A DNA stretch of 64,000 nt from Arcobacter nitrofigilis DSM 7299 (GCF_000092245.1 NC_014166.1:2418001-2482000), one strand, 5' to 3'; positions 1 to 9,905 are shown, counted from the first letter of the stretch. Translations and numbers: made by a program. The notes: generated by a model from the letters alone, not told the origin.

Positions 1-1
1 T

Positions 2-1612
2 TTACTTTTTTTTGCACTTATCTCTATGGTAATTGCCCTTGCTAGACCTGTTACAAATGAAAAAGAACAAAGTATAAATCAAGAAGTAATTCCTGTAGTT
101 GTAGCAATAGATGCATCAAAATCAATGTTAGCGCAAGATGTATTTCCAAGTAGATTAAAAATGGCTAAAAAAAAGGTATTAGACCTTATCAAAGCACCAA
201 ATCAACTCTCAGTGGGAGTAATAATTTTTGGTCAATCATCATTTATCTTATCACCACTTACAAATGATTTTACCTCTTTAGATTTTTTACTTCAAAATTT
301 TGATTATAATCTAAATATAAATAATGGTTCAAATATATTTTCTGCCCTTGAAGCTTCAAATAAATTATTAAAAAACTATAAATCAAAAAATATAATTTTT
401 TTAACTGATGGGGGAAATGAAGGTGATTATAAAAAAGAGATTGAATATGCAAATAAAAATAATCTAAATATCTATATCATAACAATTGCTACAAATAAGC
501 CTACTCCAATACCATCAAAAGATGGCTATATAAATGATAAAGATGGCAATATTGCAATGGTAAAATTAAATGAAAGTATAAAAAAACTCAGTCTAAATAC
601 AAATGGTGGATATACTAAATATACATTAAATGATGATGATATTAACTCAATCATAAGTGATATTACAAAAAAAGCAAATAAAATAAATATGCAAATAAAA
701 AAACAAAAAACTTATACTGAACTATTTTATTACCCTTTATGTTTAGCTTTAATTTTACTCTTGATTGCATTTTCATCACTACCAAATATCAAATCAGTTT
801 TAAGATTATCTATACTTTTATTACTCTCACAAAATATAAATTTGCAAGCTTCTTTATTGGATTTTAATACTATAAAAGATGCGACCAAAGCTTATAATGA
901 AAAAGATTATAAAACTGCTTCTAATAAATTTAAAGACTTCATAAGTACAAATGAAGGTAAATATGATTTTGCAAACTCTTTATACAAAGAAAAAAAATAC
1001 AAAAGTGCCTTAGATATGTATAAAGACATAACAACAAGTGACGAAAAGTTGGAGTTCAAAAAACTTCATAATATGGGTAACACTTACGTTAAATTAAATG
1101 ATTTAGAAAATGCAAAAAAAATGTATGAAAGAGCTTTAAAAATAAAAAAAGATAAGAAAACAGAAGAAAACTTAGAAATTGTAAAAAATGCAATGAAAAA
1201 TAAAGATAATAAAGATAACAAAAATAATAAGGAAAACAACAAAGAAAACAACAAAGAAAATAATAAAGAAAATAATAAAAATGATAAAAATGATAAAGAC
1301 AGTAAAGGAAACAAACAAAAAAACAGTGATAAAAATAAGCAAGAAAATCAAAATAAGAATAATGAAAACAATAAACAAAATGATGAGAAGAATAAACAAA
1401 AAAAAGAGAATAAAGGTGATAAGAATAAGCAAGGAAATAAAAATACACAGGATAAAAGTAAAACAAACCAAGCTAATATAAAAGAGGATTTATTATCAAA
1501 TAAAGAAGAAAAAAAGTGGCTAGATTTACTTAAGAATCAAAAAACACCAATCTTATTAAAAAAAGTTGAGACAAAGAATAATTCTGAAAATAGTTCTTTG
1601 TCTCCTTGGTAA
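2..1612 (+). CDS. VWA-domain/TPR protein, BatB-BatC-like fusion, 5' end outside the window
   Basis: Partial: the frame is open from base 2, so the ATG at 26 is probably internal and the true start lies upstream. Counted from that Met, a VWA domain carries a MIDAS motif (DASKS, residues 29-33), a transmembrane helix follows near 233-253, then one or two TPR-like repeats (about 290-385) and a long Asn/Lys/Glu-rich low-complexity tail (about 390-490). A VWA domain, membrane anchor and TPR region is the BatB/BatC architecture of aerotolerance operons, which assemble cell-envelope complexes of unclear function. BatD is encoded about 46 kb away in this window. The family assignment is firm; the function is inferred. 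Confidence 0.85.
   Translation, partial: LLFFALISMVIALARPVTNEKEQSINQEVIPVVVAIDASKSMLAQDVFPSRLKMAKKKVLDLIKAPNQLSVGVIIFGQSSFILSPLTNDFTSLDFLLQNFDYNLNINNGSNIFSALEASNKLLKNYKSKNIIFLTDGGNEGDYKKEIEYANKNNLNIYIITIATNKPTPIPSKDGYINDKDGNIAMVKLNESIKKLSLNTNGGYTKYTLNDDDINSIISDITKKANKINMQIKKQKTYTELFYYPLCLALILLLIAFSSLPNIKSVLRLSILLLLSQNINLQASLLDFNTIKDATKAYNEKDYKTASNKFKDFISTNEGKYDFANSLYKEKKYKSALDMYKDITTSDEKLEFKKLHNMGNTYVKLNDLENAKKMYERALKIKKDKKTEENLEIVKNAMKNKDNKDNKNNKENNKENNKENNKENNKNDKNDKDSKGNKQKNSDKNKQENQNKNNENNKQNDEKNKQKKENKGDKNKQGNKNTQDKSKTNQANIKEDLLSNKEEKKWLDLLKNQKTPILLKKVETKNNSENSSLSPW
1228..1300 (+). repeat. 12-bp-type simple repeat encoding Asn-Asn-Lys-Glu units
   Basis: Within the Bat-like gene, about four degenerate copies of a 12-base unit (AACAACAAAGAA and its AAT-codon variant) encode NNKE repeats in the hydrophilic tail. 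The reading frame is kept because the unit is a multiple of three. Such runs can change length by slippage. Confidence 0.6.
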
Positions 1613-1614
1613 GA

Positions 1615-2739
1615 TTAGTAATTAGCTGATTTTCTCATTTGCATCAACTCTCTTTGAACAGAGATGTTGATTTTATCATTTGCTTCAAAATTTAAAGCAT
1701 AATTTTTGCCATCATAATCTACAGAATTTAGTATGATTTTCATAGCTTCAATTCTTGATAAAAACTTATCATCACTTCTTACAATATGCCATGGTGCACT
1801 TCTTGAATTAGTTCGTCTAAGCATTTCATATTTTTTTTCAGAAAACTCACCCCATAAATCTTGAGCTTGCATATCTACTTCTGAGAATTTCCATTGTCGA
1901 AGAGGATCTTCAATTCTTCTATCAAATCTTCTTTTTTGTTCATCTTTAGAAACAGAAAAATACAGCTTGATTAAAATCATTCCTTGTCTTACTAAATCTT
2001 GTTCAAAATTAACAACATCTTCCATAAAGATTTCATGTTCTTCTTGTGTACAAAATCCAAATATAGGTTCTACCATCGCTCTGTTATACCAAGATCTATC
2101 AAATAGAACCATCTCTCCACCTGTTGGGAAGTGTTGAATATATCTTTGAAAAAACCATTGATTTCTTTGTGTATCATCAGGCTTACCAAGAGCAACTATT
2201 CTATAGTGTTTATTATTCATATATCTAGTGATTCTTCTGATAGCTCCACCCTTTCCAGAGGCATCTCTACCTTCAAAAAGAATAATCATTCTTTTATTTT
2301 CTTTTTCCAAATAATCTTGAAGTTTGATTAATTCTATTTGATAATGTTTAAGCTCTTCAAGTTCATAAATCTTTCTTATTCCATCTCTCATAACATTTTT
2401 ATCAAGTGATTTATAATCACCTAATAAGTCTTTCATCTCTTTATTTTGAGAAACTACTTTTTCATATTCTTTAGCTGGTAGTGTAGTTTTATTTTCATTT
2501 AAAACTTCAATCTTCGGCTCTTCTACTTGAGCTACGATAATACTATCTTTGTAATTATTCATCAAGGTAATAGCATCTCTTTTAGTAATGTTGTCTTTTT
2601 TTGAATAACCTAAAACTTTTACATATCGTTTTTTATCATATTGAAATCTTGCTACATATTTTCTTCCATAAGTTACATGGGCAACTTTTGAAACATATAA
2701 ACCATTGTAATCTGTCTTTTCAAAATCATTTAAATTCAT
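1615..2739 (-). CDS. ppk2: polyphosphate kinase 2 family protein with an N-terminal integrase-arm-like extension
   Basis: The PPK2 core begins near residue 120. It has the P-loop GRDASGKGG (157-165), the lid arginine region and the Walker B segment LFDRSWYNR (212-220). PPK2 enzymes transfer phosphate between polyphosphate and nucleotides in the cytoplasm. The protein is 374 residues long, longer than usual because of about 115 extra N-terminal residues. Residues 12-65 (Tyr/Arg/Lys-rich strands around YVARFQYDKKRYVKVLGY, then a helix) resemble the small arm-type DNA-binding domain of tyrosine recombinases; this is pattern recognition only. It lies 3 bases downstream of a second PPK2 gene, so the two are almost certainly co-transcribed. 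Substrate preference cannot be read from the sequence. Confidence 0.93.
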   Translation of the reverse strand: MNLNDFEKTDYNGLYVSKVAHVTYGRKYVARFQYDKKRYVKVLGYSKKDNITKRDAITLMNNYKDSIIVAQVEEPKIEVLNENKTTLPAKEYEKVVSQNKEMKDLLGDYKSLDKNVMRDGIRKIYELEELKHYQIELIKLQDYLEKENKRMIILFEGRDASGKGGAIRRITRYMNNKHYRIVALGKPDDTQRNQWFFQRYIQHFPTGGEMVLFDRSWYNRAMVEPIFGFCTQEEHEIFMEDVVNFEQDLVRQGMILIKLYFSVSKDEQKRRFDRRIEDPLRQWKFSEVDMQAQDLWGEFSEKKYEMLRRTNSRSAPWHIVRSDDKFLSRIEAMKIILNSVDYDGKNYALNFEANDKINISVQRELMQMRKSANY

Positions 2740-2742
2740 CTA

Positions 2743-3666
2743 TTATACCTTTGCAAATTTATTCTCTTTTTCCATGTATTCAATCTCTTGAGTCCCAGTA
2801 TTTACCAAACTCTTATCTATATTTAATAATTCAGATTCAACTTTATCAGTATATTTTACATTTGATAATATGTATTTTATACAGTTTAATCTAGCTAATT
2901 TTTTATTATCACTTCTTATAACAATCCATGGAGCAATATCTGTATTTGAAGCCATCAACATAGAAAATTTAGCTGTTGTGTAATTATCCCAAAGTTTTTG
3001 TGATTCTTTATCCACGGGAGAGAGTTTAAATTGTTTTAAGGGATCTATCTCTCTTTTTTTAAATCTTCTTGCTTGTTCTTTTTTTGAAACTGAAAAATAA
3101 AATTTAAACAAAATTATTCCTGATTTTACAATCATCTTTTCAAATTCTGGTACTTCTCTTAAAAACTCATGGTGTTCTTCAGTTGTACAAAAACCCATAA
3201 CAGGTTCAACTCCACCTCTGTTGTACCAAGATCTATCAAAAAATACCATTTCGCCAGCACTAGGCAGATGTTGTGTATATCTTTGAAAATACCATTGTGT
3301 TTTTTCTATATCACCTGGTTTTCCAAGGGCTACAATTCTGGCACCTCTAGGATTTAGATGTTCGGTGATTCTTTTTATGGTACCACCTTTACCAGCAGCA
3401 TCTCTTCCTTCAAAAATCATCAAAACTTTTAATCCCATATCTTTTACATGGTTTTGAAATTTTAATAATTCTATTTGAAGTAAAGTAAGTTCTTTTTCAT
3501 ATTCTAGGGTCTCTTTATTAACCCAAATTTGAACTTTTTTGCCCTTTTGTCTTAAGTCATTTCTTTTTCTTTTAAAATTTTTTGGCTTATGTTTCAAATT
3601 TTCATGGGTATCAATTTCTTCGTCTTCCTTGAATTCATCTTCAATTATAACTCGCTTTTGTCCCAT
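2743..3666 (-). CDS. ppk2: polyphosphate kinase 2 family protein
   Basis: Second PPK2 paralogue, 307 residues. The P-loop is GRDAAGKGG (87-95) and Walker B is FFDRSWYNR (142-150); both match the neighbouring copy, as does the QWYFQRY/QHLPSAGEM stretch between them. The N-terminus (1-50) is highly charged (Asp/Glu then Lys/Arg) and lacks the arm-like domain of the other copy. The gene is first in the pair. It starts 19 bases after the nspC stop, so it may also be read from the polyamine operon. The paralogues may differ in nucleotide preference (NDP or NMP kinase classes), which is not decidable here. Confidence 0.95.
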   Translation of the reverse strand: MGQKRVIIEDEFKEDEEIDTHENLKHKPKNFKRKRNDLRQKGKKVQIWVNKETLEYEKELTLLQIELLKFQNHVKDMGLKVLMIFEGRDAAGKGGTIKRITEHLNPRGARIVALGKPGDIEKTQWYFQRYTQHLPSAGEMVFFDRSWYNRGGVEPVMGFCTTEEHHEFLREVPEFEKMIVKSGIILFKFYFSVSKKEQARRFKKREIDPLKQFKLSPVDKESQKLWDNYTTAKFSMLMASNTDIAPWIVIRSDNKKLARLNCIKYILSNVKYTDKVESELLNIDKSLVNTGTQEIEYMEKENKFAKV

Positions 3667-3685
3667 TTTTACTACCTTTTAAATA

Positions 3686-4822
3686 TTAAAGTCTTGCTTT
3701 ATATTCATTATAACCAAAGTTTTTTACAATTTGGTAACAATCATCTGCCTTTTTTATTGCAATAGATGGTAACTTAATTCCATTGAAAGTGGTAGTTTTA
3801 ACCATCGTATAATGTATCATATCTTCTAAGATTATTTTATCACCAACCTTTAATGGCTTATCAAATGAATAATCCCCAATAATATCACCAGCTAAACAAG
3901 TATTTCCACCTAATCTATAAGTATGGGCTTTAACACCAGATTCTGCACTATTTCTAATATCAGCTCTATATGGCATAGCAAGAGTATCTGGCATGTGAGC
4001 TTCTGCTGAAGTATCTAAAATAGCTATATCCATACCATTATTTACAATATCTAAAACTGTAGCACTTAAGTATCCTGTTTTCCAACCTACTGCTTCACCT
4101 GGTTCTAAATAAACTTCTAAATGTGGATATCTTATTTTAAACTCTTTTAAAAGAGTAACTAATCCATTTACATCATAATCAGCTCTTGTAATATGGTGCC
4201 CACCACCAAAATTTACCCATTTCATTTTAGGTAAAAACTCACCAAATTTTTCTTCAAAACTTTTTAAAGCACCCTCTAGTGCATCTACATTTTGTTCACA
4301 AAGGGCATGAAAGTGAAGACCATCTACATTAAAAATAGCGTCTTTATCAAAATTTTTTCTTGTAATTCCAAGTCTTGAAAATGCTCCACAAGGATTATAC
4401 AAATCAACCTCAACAGAAGAGTACTCTGGATTTACTCTAAGTCCAATAGAAGTTTGACCTATAGCTTTGTTTTCAAATTTTTTTAATTGAGAAATTGAGT
4501 TAAAGACAATGTGATTTGATAAAGATACTATTTCATCAACTTCTTCTTCTTTAAAAGCAGGAGAATAAGTATGAACTTCTCTTCCAAACTCTTTAGATGC
4601 CAATAGTGCTTCATGTAATCCAGAAGCACAACACCCTTTTAAATACTCTTTGCATAAATCAAATGTTGAATATAAAGAGAAACCTTTTAAAGCGAGTAAA
4701 ATTTTTACATCTGCTTCATCTTGAATCTTTTTTAAAAGTTCAAGGTTTTTCTTTAAAAGTTCTTCTTCACATACAAAACAAGGACTTGGTAATTCTTCAA
4801 AAGAATTTACAATATCAGTCAT
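3686..4822 (-). CDS. nspC: carboxynorspermidine decarboxylase
   Basis: PLP-dependent fold-III decarboxylase of the alanine racemase/DAP decarboxylase family. It removes CO2 from carboxynorspermidine or carboxyspermidine in the alternative polyamine pathway. The PLP lysine is in LLALKGFS (Lys46 from the ATG used here), the phosphate-binding element EPGEAVGW is present, and so is the C-terminal active-site segment GGNTCLAGD. The length of 378 residues is normal. The ATG at 4822 is preferred over an upstream TTG at 4834 because it gives an ATGACTGA overlap with the rubredoxin gene stop, a typical coupled junction. The pathway partner (carboxynorspermidine dehydrogenase) lies just upstream. Confidence 0.95.
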   Translation of the reverse strand: MTDIVNSFEELPSPCFVCEEELLKKNLELLKKIQDEADVKILLALKGFSLYSTFDLCKEYLKGCCASGLHEALLASKEFGREVHTYSPAFKEEEVDEIVSLSNHIVFNSISQLKKFENKAIGQTSIGLRVNPEYSSVEVDLYNPCGAFSRLGITRKNFDKDAIFNVDGLHFHALCEQNVDALEGALKSFEEKFGEFLPKMKWVNFGGGHHITRADYDVNGLVTLLKEFKIRYPHLEVYLEPGEAVGWKTGYLSATVLDIVNNGMDIAILDTSAEAHMPDTLAMPYRADIRNSAESGVKAHTYRLGGNTCLAGDIIGDYSFDKPLKVGDKIILEDMIHYTMVKTTTFNGIKLPSIAIKKADDCYQIVKNFGYNEYKARL

Positions 4823-4979
4823 TATATGGCTCAAAATCTTCTTTACTTACACCACAGTCTGGACATTCCCAATCTTCAGGTAGAACTTCAAATGCAGTTC
4901 CAGCAGCTATACCACTATCTTCATCACCAAGAGCTGGGTCATATATATAATCACATACTTTACAGATATATTTTTGCAT
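4815..4979 (-). CDS. rubredoxin
   Basis: A 54-residue protein that is easy to miss. It has the two rubredoxin knuckles CKVC (6-9) and CPDC (39-42), the aromatic [12 protein letters not shown] start, and the conserved [11 protein letters not shown] segment. These four cysteines bind one Fe, making a small cytoplasmic electron carrier. The start ATG at 4979 matches the invariant family N-terminus. The last 8 bases overlap the start of nspC, so translation is probably coupled. Its partner is not evident; a rubredoxin inside a polyamine cluster is unexpected, as neither enzyme uses one. Confidence 0.96.
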   Translation of the reverse strand: MQKYICKVCDYIYDPALGDEDSGIAAGTAFEVLPEDWECPDCGVSKEDFEPYND

Positions 4980-5041
4980 AATTTTTCCTTTAAAAATGTT
5001 CCATTTTTCAAGGGAACCTTATATTTTTAACTTCTTTTAAC

Positions 5042-5060
5042 GATGGAAATAAATTCCATC
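5042..5060. terminator. hairpin between LYS1-like gene and rubredoxin
   Basis: GATGGAA and TTCCATC form a perfect 7-bp stem with a 5-base loop. No clear U-tract follows on either strand, so it could be a weak terminator, a processing site or part of a recurring intergenic motif found nearby. Confidence 0.35.
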
Positions 5061-5089
5061 TAAAGAAGCAAAGCCTAAAGAATAAAAAT

Positions 5090-6283
5090 TTATTCTAATT
5101 CTAATATTTTCCAAGGAAGACCTTGTTGCATTAACTCATCCATAAATGGCTTAGCATCAAACTCTTCTATGTTGAATACACCTTTATTTTTCCAAATACC
5201 TTTATAAAGTAGTTTAGAACCAATCATTGCAGGAACTCCTGTAGTATAACTTACCGCTTGTGCACCTGTTTCTTTATAACACTCTTGATGATCACAAATA
5301 TTGTAAATATAAACTTTCTTTGGCTTACCATCTTTTATACCTTCAATGATACATCCAATATTTGTTTTTCCAACAGTTCTTGGTCCCAAGCTTGAAGGAT
5401 CTGGTAATAATGTAGTTAAAAACTCTATTGGAATAATTTCTACTCCTTTATGCATAACAGGTTCAATTCCTAACATTCCTACATTTTGTAAACAATTCAT
5501 ATGTTGTATATAAGAATCCCCAAATGTCATAAAAAATCTGATTCTTTTTAGACCTTTAATATTTTTTGACAATGATTCCAACTCTTCATGGTATAAAAGA
5601 TAAGATGGTTTTACACCAACTTCAGGATAATCATGGTCAACTCTTATTTCTAGTGGTTTTGTCTCTATCCATTCACCATTTTCCCAATACCTACCATTTG
5701 CAGATACCTCTCTAAGATTGATTTCTGGGTTAAAGTTTGTTGCAAAAGGGTAGCCATGATCACCTGCATTACAATCCATAATATCAATATAGTGGATTTC
5801 ATCAAAAAGATTTTGTTGAGCATAAGCACAAAATACACCAGTAACACCTGGGTCAAAACCTGAACCTAATAAGCCCATAATACCAGCATCTTTAAACTGC
5901 TCATTTCTTGCCCATTGTTCTTTGTATTCAAATTTTGCAACATCTGGATGTTCATAATTTGCAGTATCCACATAATCAACACCACATTTTGTACAAGCAT
6001 CCATGATTGTTAAATCTTGATAAGGTAATGCCACATTTAACACTAACTTTGGATTAACTTTTTCAATAAGTATTACTAAATCATCAACGCTATCAGCATC
6101 TACAGAAGCTACAGAGATCTCTACATTTTGATTTTTTAAAATGTCATCTCTGATTGATTCACATTTTGAAATAGTTCTTGAAGCTAATGTAATTTTCTCA
6201 AATGTATCTATATTCATCGCACACTTAACAGTTGCAACCCGACTAACTCCACCAGCACCAATAATTAATATACCTTTTTTCAT
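5090..6283 (-). CDS. carboxynorspermidine dehydrogenase (saccharopine dehydrogenase family, LYS1-like)
   Basis: A 397-residue member of the saccharopine dehydrogenase family. The N-terminal NAD(P)-binding turn is GAGGVSRVA (9-17). The segments LNVALPYQDLTIMDAC and YVDTANYEHPD are typical of the Campylobacterota and Vibrio enzymes that reductively condense aspartate semialdehyde with a diamine to give carboxy(nor)spermidine. The next genes downstream are rubredoxin and nspC, the decarboxylase that uses its product, so a polyamine role is favoured over lysine metabolism. A 110-base gap with a hairpin separates it from the rubredoxin gene. Confidence 0.9.
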   Translation of the reverse strand: MKKGILIIGAGGVSRVATVKCAMNIDTFEKITLASRTISKCESIRDDILKNQNVEISVASVDADSVDDLVILIEKVNPKLVLNVALPYQDLTIMDACTKCGVDYVDTANYEHPDVAKFEYKEQWARNEQFKDAGIMGLLGSGFDPGVTGVFCAYAQQNLFDEIHYIDIMDCNAGDHGYPFATNFNPEINLREVSANGRYWENGEWIETKPLEIRVDHDYPEVGVKPSYLLYHEELESLSKNIKGLKRIRFFMTFGDSYIQHMNCLQNVGMLGIEPVMHKGVEIIPIEFLTTLLPDPSSLGPRTVGKTNIGCIIEGIKDGKPKKVYIYNICDHQECYKETGAQAVSYTTGVPAMIGSKLLYKGIWKNKGVFNIEEFDAKPFMDELMQQGLPWKILELE

Positions 6284-6437
6284 AAAAACCTCTACTTTTA
6301 AAATTGTAATATTATATTAAAATAATAGTTAAAGAACAACAAGGTTACCAAAATTTGGTTAAAATTTAGTTACATGAAAATAAATTTTCTTTAAAGAAAC
6401 TTATGATAGAAATAATAAAACTAATTAAGAGATAAAT

Positions 6438-7040
6438 ATGATTACACTATATGGTAAAAGAACCTCAATAAATGTGCGAAAAGTATTATGGCTTTTAAAA
6501 ATCTTAGATATTGAATATTCATATATAGATACTATTAGTATAAGTGAAATTAAGCTTATGAATCCAAACGGATTAGTTCCAATTCTTAAAGATGATGAGT
6601 TCATACTTTGGGAATCTAATTCTATTTTACGTTATATTACAAATAAATTTAATCTAAATGACTATTATCCCAATAGTCCAAAAAAAAGAGCTCAAGTAGA
6701 TAAATGGCTTGATTGGCAAGCTTCAGATTTCAATAGTTCTTGGGTTTATGCTTTTCAATCGATTGTGAGAAAATCAGAAGAACATACTGATAAAAAACTT
6801 ATAGAGTCTTCAATAAATAATTGGAACAATTGCATCTCTATTTTAAATAATCAACTTAAGAAATCAAATTACATTGCTGGTGATACATTTACTATAGCTG
6901 ATATTGTTATTGCTGTATCATTAAATAGATGGTATCTTTCAATTGGTGAAAAAAACTTGTTTAAGCATGTTGACCTTTACTATGACAGGTTATCAATTTT
7001 GATTGGCTTTAAAGAGATAATAGACAATGGTACTCCATAA
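6438..7040 (+). CDS. glutathione S-transferase family protein
   Basis: 200 residues. The N-terminal thioredoxin-fold half (1-75) contains the catalytic-type loop RTSINVRKV, the cis-proline segment GLVPIL and the glutathione-site motif ESNSILRYI. An all-helical C-terminal half follows, with the capping-box motif FTIADI. This is the size and layout of cytosolic GSTs. It stands alone, transcribed opposite to the flanking genes; substrate and physiological role are unknown. Confidence 0.9.
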   Translation: MITLYGKRTSINVRKVLWLLKILDIEYSYIDTISISEIKLMNPNGLVPILKDDEFILWESNSILRYITNKFNLNDYYPNSPKKRAQVDKWLDWQASDFNSSWVYAFQSIVRKSEEHTDKKLIESSINNWNNCISILNNQLKKSNYIAGDTFTIADIVIAVSLNRWYLSIGEKNLFKHVDLYYDRLSILIGFKEIIDNGTP

Positions 7041-7109
7041 AAATAAATTCTCTTTAAATTAATTTTCAAAAGTACATACGAGATATATGTACTTTTTGAA
7101 ATTAGAAGC

Positions 7110-9044
7110 TTATTGAATGTCATCTTTTCCGATAAAGTTTTTCTTATCAACTTCATCTAAGATTTCACTAGCTATTTTTTGTGTCTCAACTGCAATAGCA
7201 TTTGTTTGACTTGCTACACTCGCATTTTTTTGAGTTTGTTGGTCTAATTCTGTTACCGTATCATTAATTTGCTCTATTCCTGTTCTTTGCTCTTTACTTG
7301 ACGCTTCTACATCATGAATCAAACTTAATGTTTCATCAATACTATTTTTTAATTGCGAATATCCTTGTATCATCTCTGAAGAGATAGATTTTCCTTCATT
7401 TGCTTTTACAGTTGCATGTTCAACTAACGACTTAATCTCTTTTGCAGCTTCAGCACTTCTTGAGGCTAAGTTTCTCACTTCTTGAGCAACTACTGCAAAG
7501 CCTTTTCCTGCTTCTCCTGCAGTTGCTGCTTCAACTGCAGCATTTAGTGATAAAATATTTGTTTGAAATGCAATTTGGTCTATGACTGTAATCGCTTCAT
7601 TTATTGAGATAACTTGTTCATTTATATTGTCCATTGCAACAGTTGTTCTTGAAGCATTGCTTTCACCTTCACTTGCAGTATTTTTTAGATTATTTGCAAA
7701 CTTAACCATTTTTGATATATTTTCTGAGTTACTTATAACATTTGAAGTTATCTCTTCTAAAGCTGCTGCTGTCTCTTCTAAACTAGCAGCTGATGTATTT
7801 GATGCAGTACTTAATATAGATACAGTTTCTAATAAATTTTTTGAATTTGATGTTAAATTCAAACCATTTTTCTTATTATTAACTAACATCTCATTTATTA
7901 TATCTGCTAAGTTATTTAATGCTTTAGCAACTTCTCCCGTAGGATTTTTTATTCTATATGAAAAGTTCATATGTCTAAACTCTTCTAGTGCAAGTTCCAT
8001 ATCACCTAGGTTATTATTAATTTTATAAGATATAGAATCTAACATTTTGTTTAGATTACTTTTTAGCTCTTCTAAACTTTCATTCTCTGTTATAGTTTCA
8101 AGTCTATTATTAAGATTTCCACTATTTACTTCTAAAACTATATTTTTAACATTTTCGATTAATCTATGATCTTGTTCCAATAATCTATTTGTTTTTTCTA
8201 TATTATTATTTACAGCAATAGCCATTTGACCAATTTCGTCATTTGTATCCAAATCAATCTTTTCAACTGTTGCTTTTTCTTTATTTAAATATTTAAAAAA
8301 GTCCATTAATCCTGTATGAAAAGTCATAAGTGGTTTAGTAATTTGAGAATTTATAAAAAATAGTACAAACAGAGCAATAAGGATTGATACCACTAATGAA
8401 ATTGAAACTATTTCAATAACTATTGATTTTATTTGTTTATTTGCATTTGTTCTTATTTTTGCTATTTCAGCATCAATTTCATCTGCATAAGCGCCTGTTC
8501 CAATCATCCAGTTCCATTTTTCAAATGCCATTGCATATCCAAATTTATCATATGATTTTGTATCATTTGGTTTTTCATAATCAAATATGACCAATCCACC
8601 ACCTCTTTTAGCAGCTGCGATTAACTCTTTTATTTGATAAACTCCATTTTTACTTTTTAAATTAATTAAATTTTTACCAACTAGGGAAGGTTTTACTCCA
8701 AGTGCTAAAACTGTGCCTTGATAATCATATACAAAAAAGTAACCACTTTTGCCATATCTTAATTCTGATATTTCTTTTAAAGCCTCTGCTTTCATCTCAT
8801 CTTCATTTTTATTTTCAGAAGCTATTCTTGCATAATAATGTTCTAGAATTTTTTTTGCAATCTCAACAAAAGACTTCAATGTTTCTTCTTGTTGTTTATA
8901 AGCATTTTTCTTATACCTAGCAATATTTTCATGTGTTATTTCATTCAATGAATATATAGATTTGATGGCTATTATACTAGCTACAACTACTATTGTGAAA
9001 ATTATAATAAGTAGTAGTTTACTTTTAATTGACATATTTTTCAT
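7110..9044 (-). CDS. methyl-accepting chemotaxis protein with single Cache sensor domain
   Basis: 644 residues. An N-terminal TM helix (about 9-31) is followed by a periplasmic Cache_2-type domain (about 35-205; note [17 protein letters not shown] and [10 protein letters not shown]), a second TM (about 208-232), a HAMP-like region and a long coiled-coil signalling domain. The CheA/CheW-contact hairpin is [20 protein letters not shown], the Campylobacterota variant of the usual tip. No C-terminal CheR-tether pentapeptide is seen. The ligand is unknown; related Cache_2 receptors sense small carboxylates. It is a monocistronic unit. Confidence 0.95.
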   Translation of the reverse strand: MKNMSIKSKLLLIIIFTIVVVASIIAIKSIYSLNEITHENIARYKKNAYKQQEETLKSFVEIAKKILEHYYARIASENKNEDEMKAEALKEISELRYGKSGYFFVYDYQGTVLALGVKPSLVGKNLINLKSKNGVYQIKELIAAAKRGGGLVIFDYEKPNDTKSYDKFGYAMAFEKWNWMIGTGAYADEIDAEIAKIRTNANKQIKSIVIEIVSISLVVSILIALFVLFFINSQITKPLMTFHTGLMDFFKYLNKEKATVEKIDLDTNDEIGQMAIAVNNNIEKTNRLLEQDHRLIENVKNIVLEVNSGNLNNRLETITENESLEELKSNLNKMLDSISYKINNNLGDMELALEEFRHMNFSYRIKNPTGEVAKALNNLADIINEMLVNNKKNGLNLTSNSKNLLETVSILSTASNTSAASLEETAAALEEITSNVISNSENISKMVKFANNLKNTASEGESNASRTTVAMDNINEQVISINEAITVIDQIAFQTNILSLNAAVEAATAGEAGKGFAVVAQEVRNLASRSAEAAKEIKSLVEHATVKANEGKSISSEMIQGYSQLKNSIDETLSLIHDVEASSKEQRTGIEQINDTVTELDQQTQKNASVASQTNAIAVETQKIASEILDEVDKKNFIGKDDIQ

Positions 9045-9397
9045 CTTCCGTTTCCTCTTTGTAGTTAAAAATTATAATAAAAAATAATTTTTAAATTATT
9101 TTGATTAAAATATTACTATTTAATTTATTAAATAAATATTATTTTAAATAAAAAAATTATATTATTATTTTAATTCCATTATTATAGTTATATTTATATT
9201 ACTTTTTATAAAATAATATAAATTTATAAAATAATATTTTTATTATTTTTTATTAATTATTTACTAAAAATAAAATATAAATCAAAAAATAATAATAAGA
9301 ATAAAAATAGATTTTATAAAAACATATAATAAATAAGAAGTTCTAAAAGATAAATTCTATTTAAAGAAATTTAGGATATAATCCACTTCTTTGATAT
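9045..9397. other. extremely AT-rich intergenic region upstream of ssrA
   Basis: About 350 bases made almost wholly of A and T, with no credible ORF. It holds the promoter side of the chemoreceptor gene on one flank and of ssrA on the other. No DnaA-box cluster or long repeat was seen apart from one copy of a short motif at 9347-9372. Confidence 0.7.
9377..9382 (+). promoter_or_regulatory. -10 element of ssrA
   Basis: Perfect TATAAT in GGATATAATCC, 15 bases before the mature tmRNA 5' end. No convincing TTGACA-type -35 is visible, as is common for Campylobacterota promoters, which rely on AT-rich periodicity upstream. Confidence 0.65.
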
Positions 9398-9792
9398 GGG
9401 GATGACTTGGTATCGATTAGAGCAGTGAGGATTGGTTGCATGTCGGCCTGAACATGCCGTTATACGGTTCATTTTTTTTAGACGCAAATAATACAAATTA
9501 CGCTCCAGCTTACGCTAAAGTAGCATAAGTTAAACACAGACTCGCCTAACGGCTTGAGACTTTGGAGGTTTCCACTACAGATTCTATCTATGTAGTATTA
9601 CGGAGATTCACCCTAGATAGATTATCATTTTAGAGTTGATTTGACTATTTTGAGACATTTAAAATCTTAGCTTCACAATATGCCTTGCAGGTTGAGTTGT
9701 TGTAAAGTGAAATTCTTCAACCTTTTACTAAACATGTAGACGCTGGTAGTAGCTGTTTTAAGACTGGAGTTCAATTCTCCACATCTCCACCA
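9398..9792 (+). ncRNA. ssrA: transfer-messenger RNA (tmRNA)
   Basis: The 5' end GGGGATGACTTGG and the 3' end with T-arm GGAGTTCAATTCTCC and encoded CCA are diagnostic. The mRNA-like part at 9484-9528 reads ANNTNYAPAYAKVA followed by TAA, very close to the Campylobacter jejuni tag. It rescues stalled ribosomes with SmpB and tags the nascent chains for proteolysis, for example by ClpXP or ClpAP. The 3' end is a common target for tyrosine recombinases, and a recombinase gene begins 181 bases downstream. Confidence 0.98.
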
Positions 9793-9905
9793 TTATAACT
9801 TTCCAAACAATTCATAAAAGTCCATTAAACTACTAAAAATGGGGCTTTACTATCATTTTTAGTCTAATATCATCTAATCACTTTTCAGTAAATCTAAATC
9901 TTTTG

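Noticed and set aside
1084-1471. Long Phe/Leu/Ser-rich frames antisense to the Bat-like gene
   Set aside because: They mirror the Asn/Lys-rich tail of the real gene and have no independent support.
7582-8028. 148-residue frame antisense to the chemoreceptor
   Set aside because: Composition follows the reverse of the coiled-coil codons and there is no ribosome site; a shadow of the MCP gene.
9045-9397. AT-rich block as a replication origin
   Set aside because: No DnaA boxes, dnaA gene or iterons; low complexity alone is not enough.
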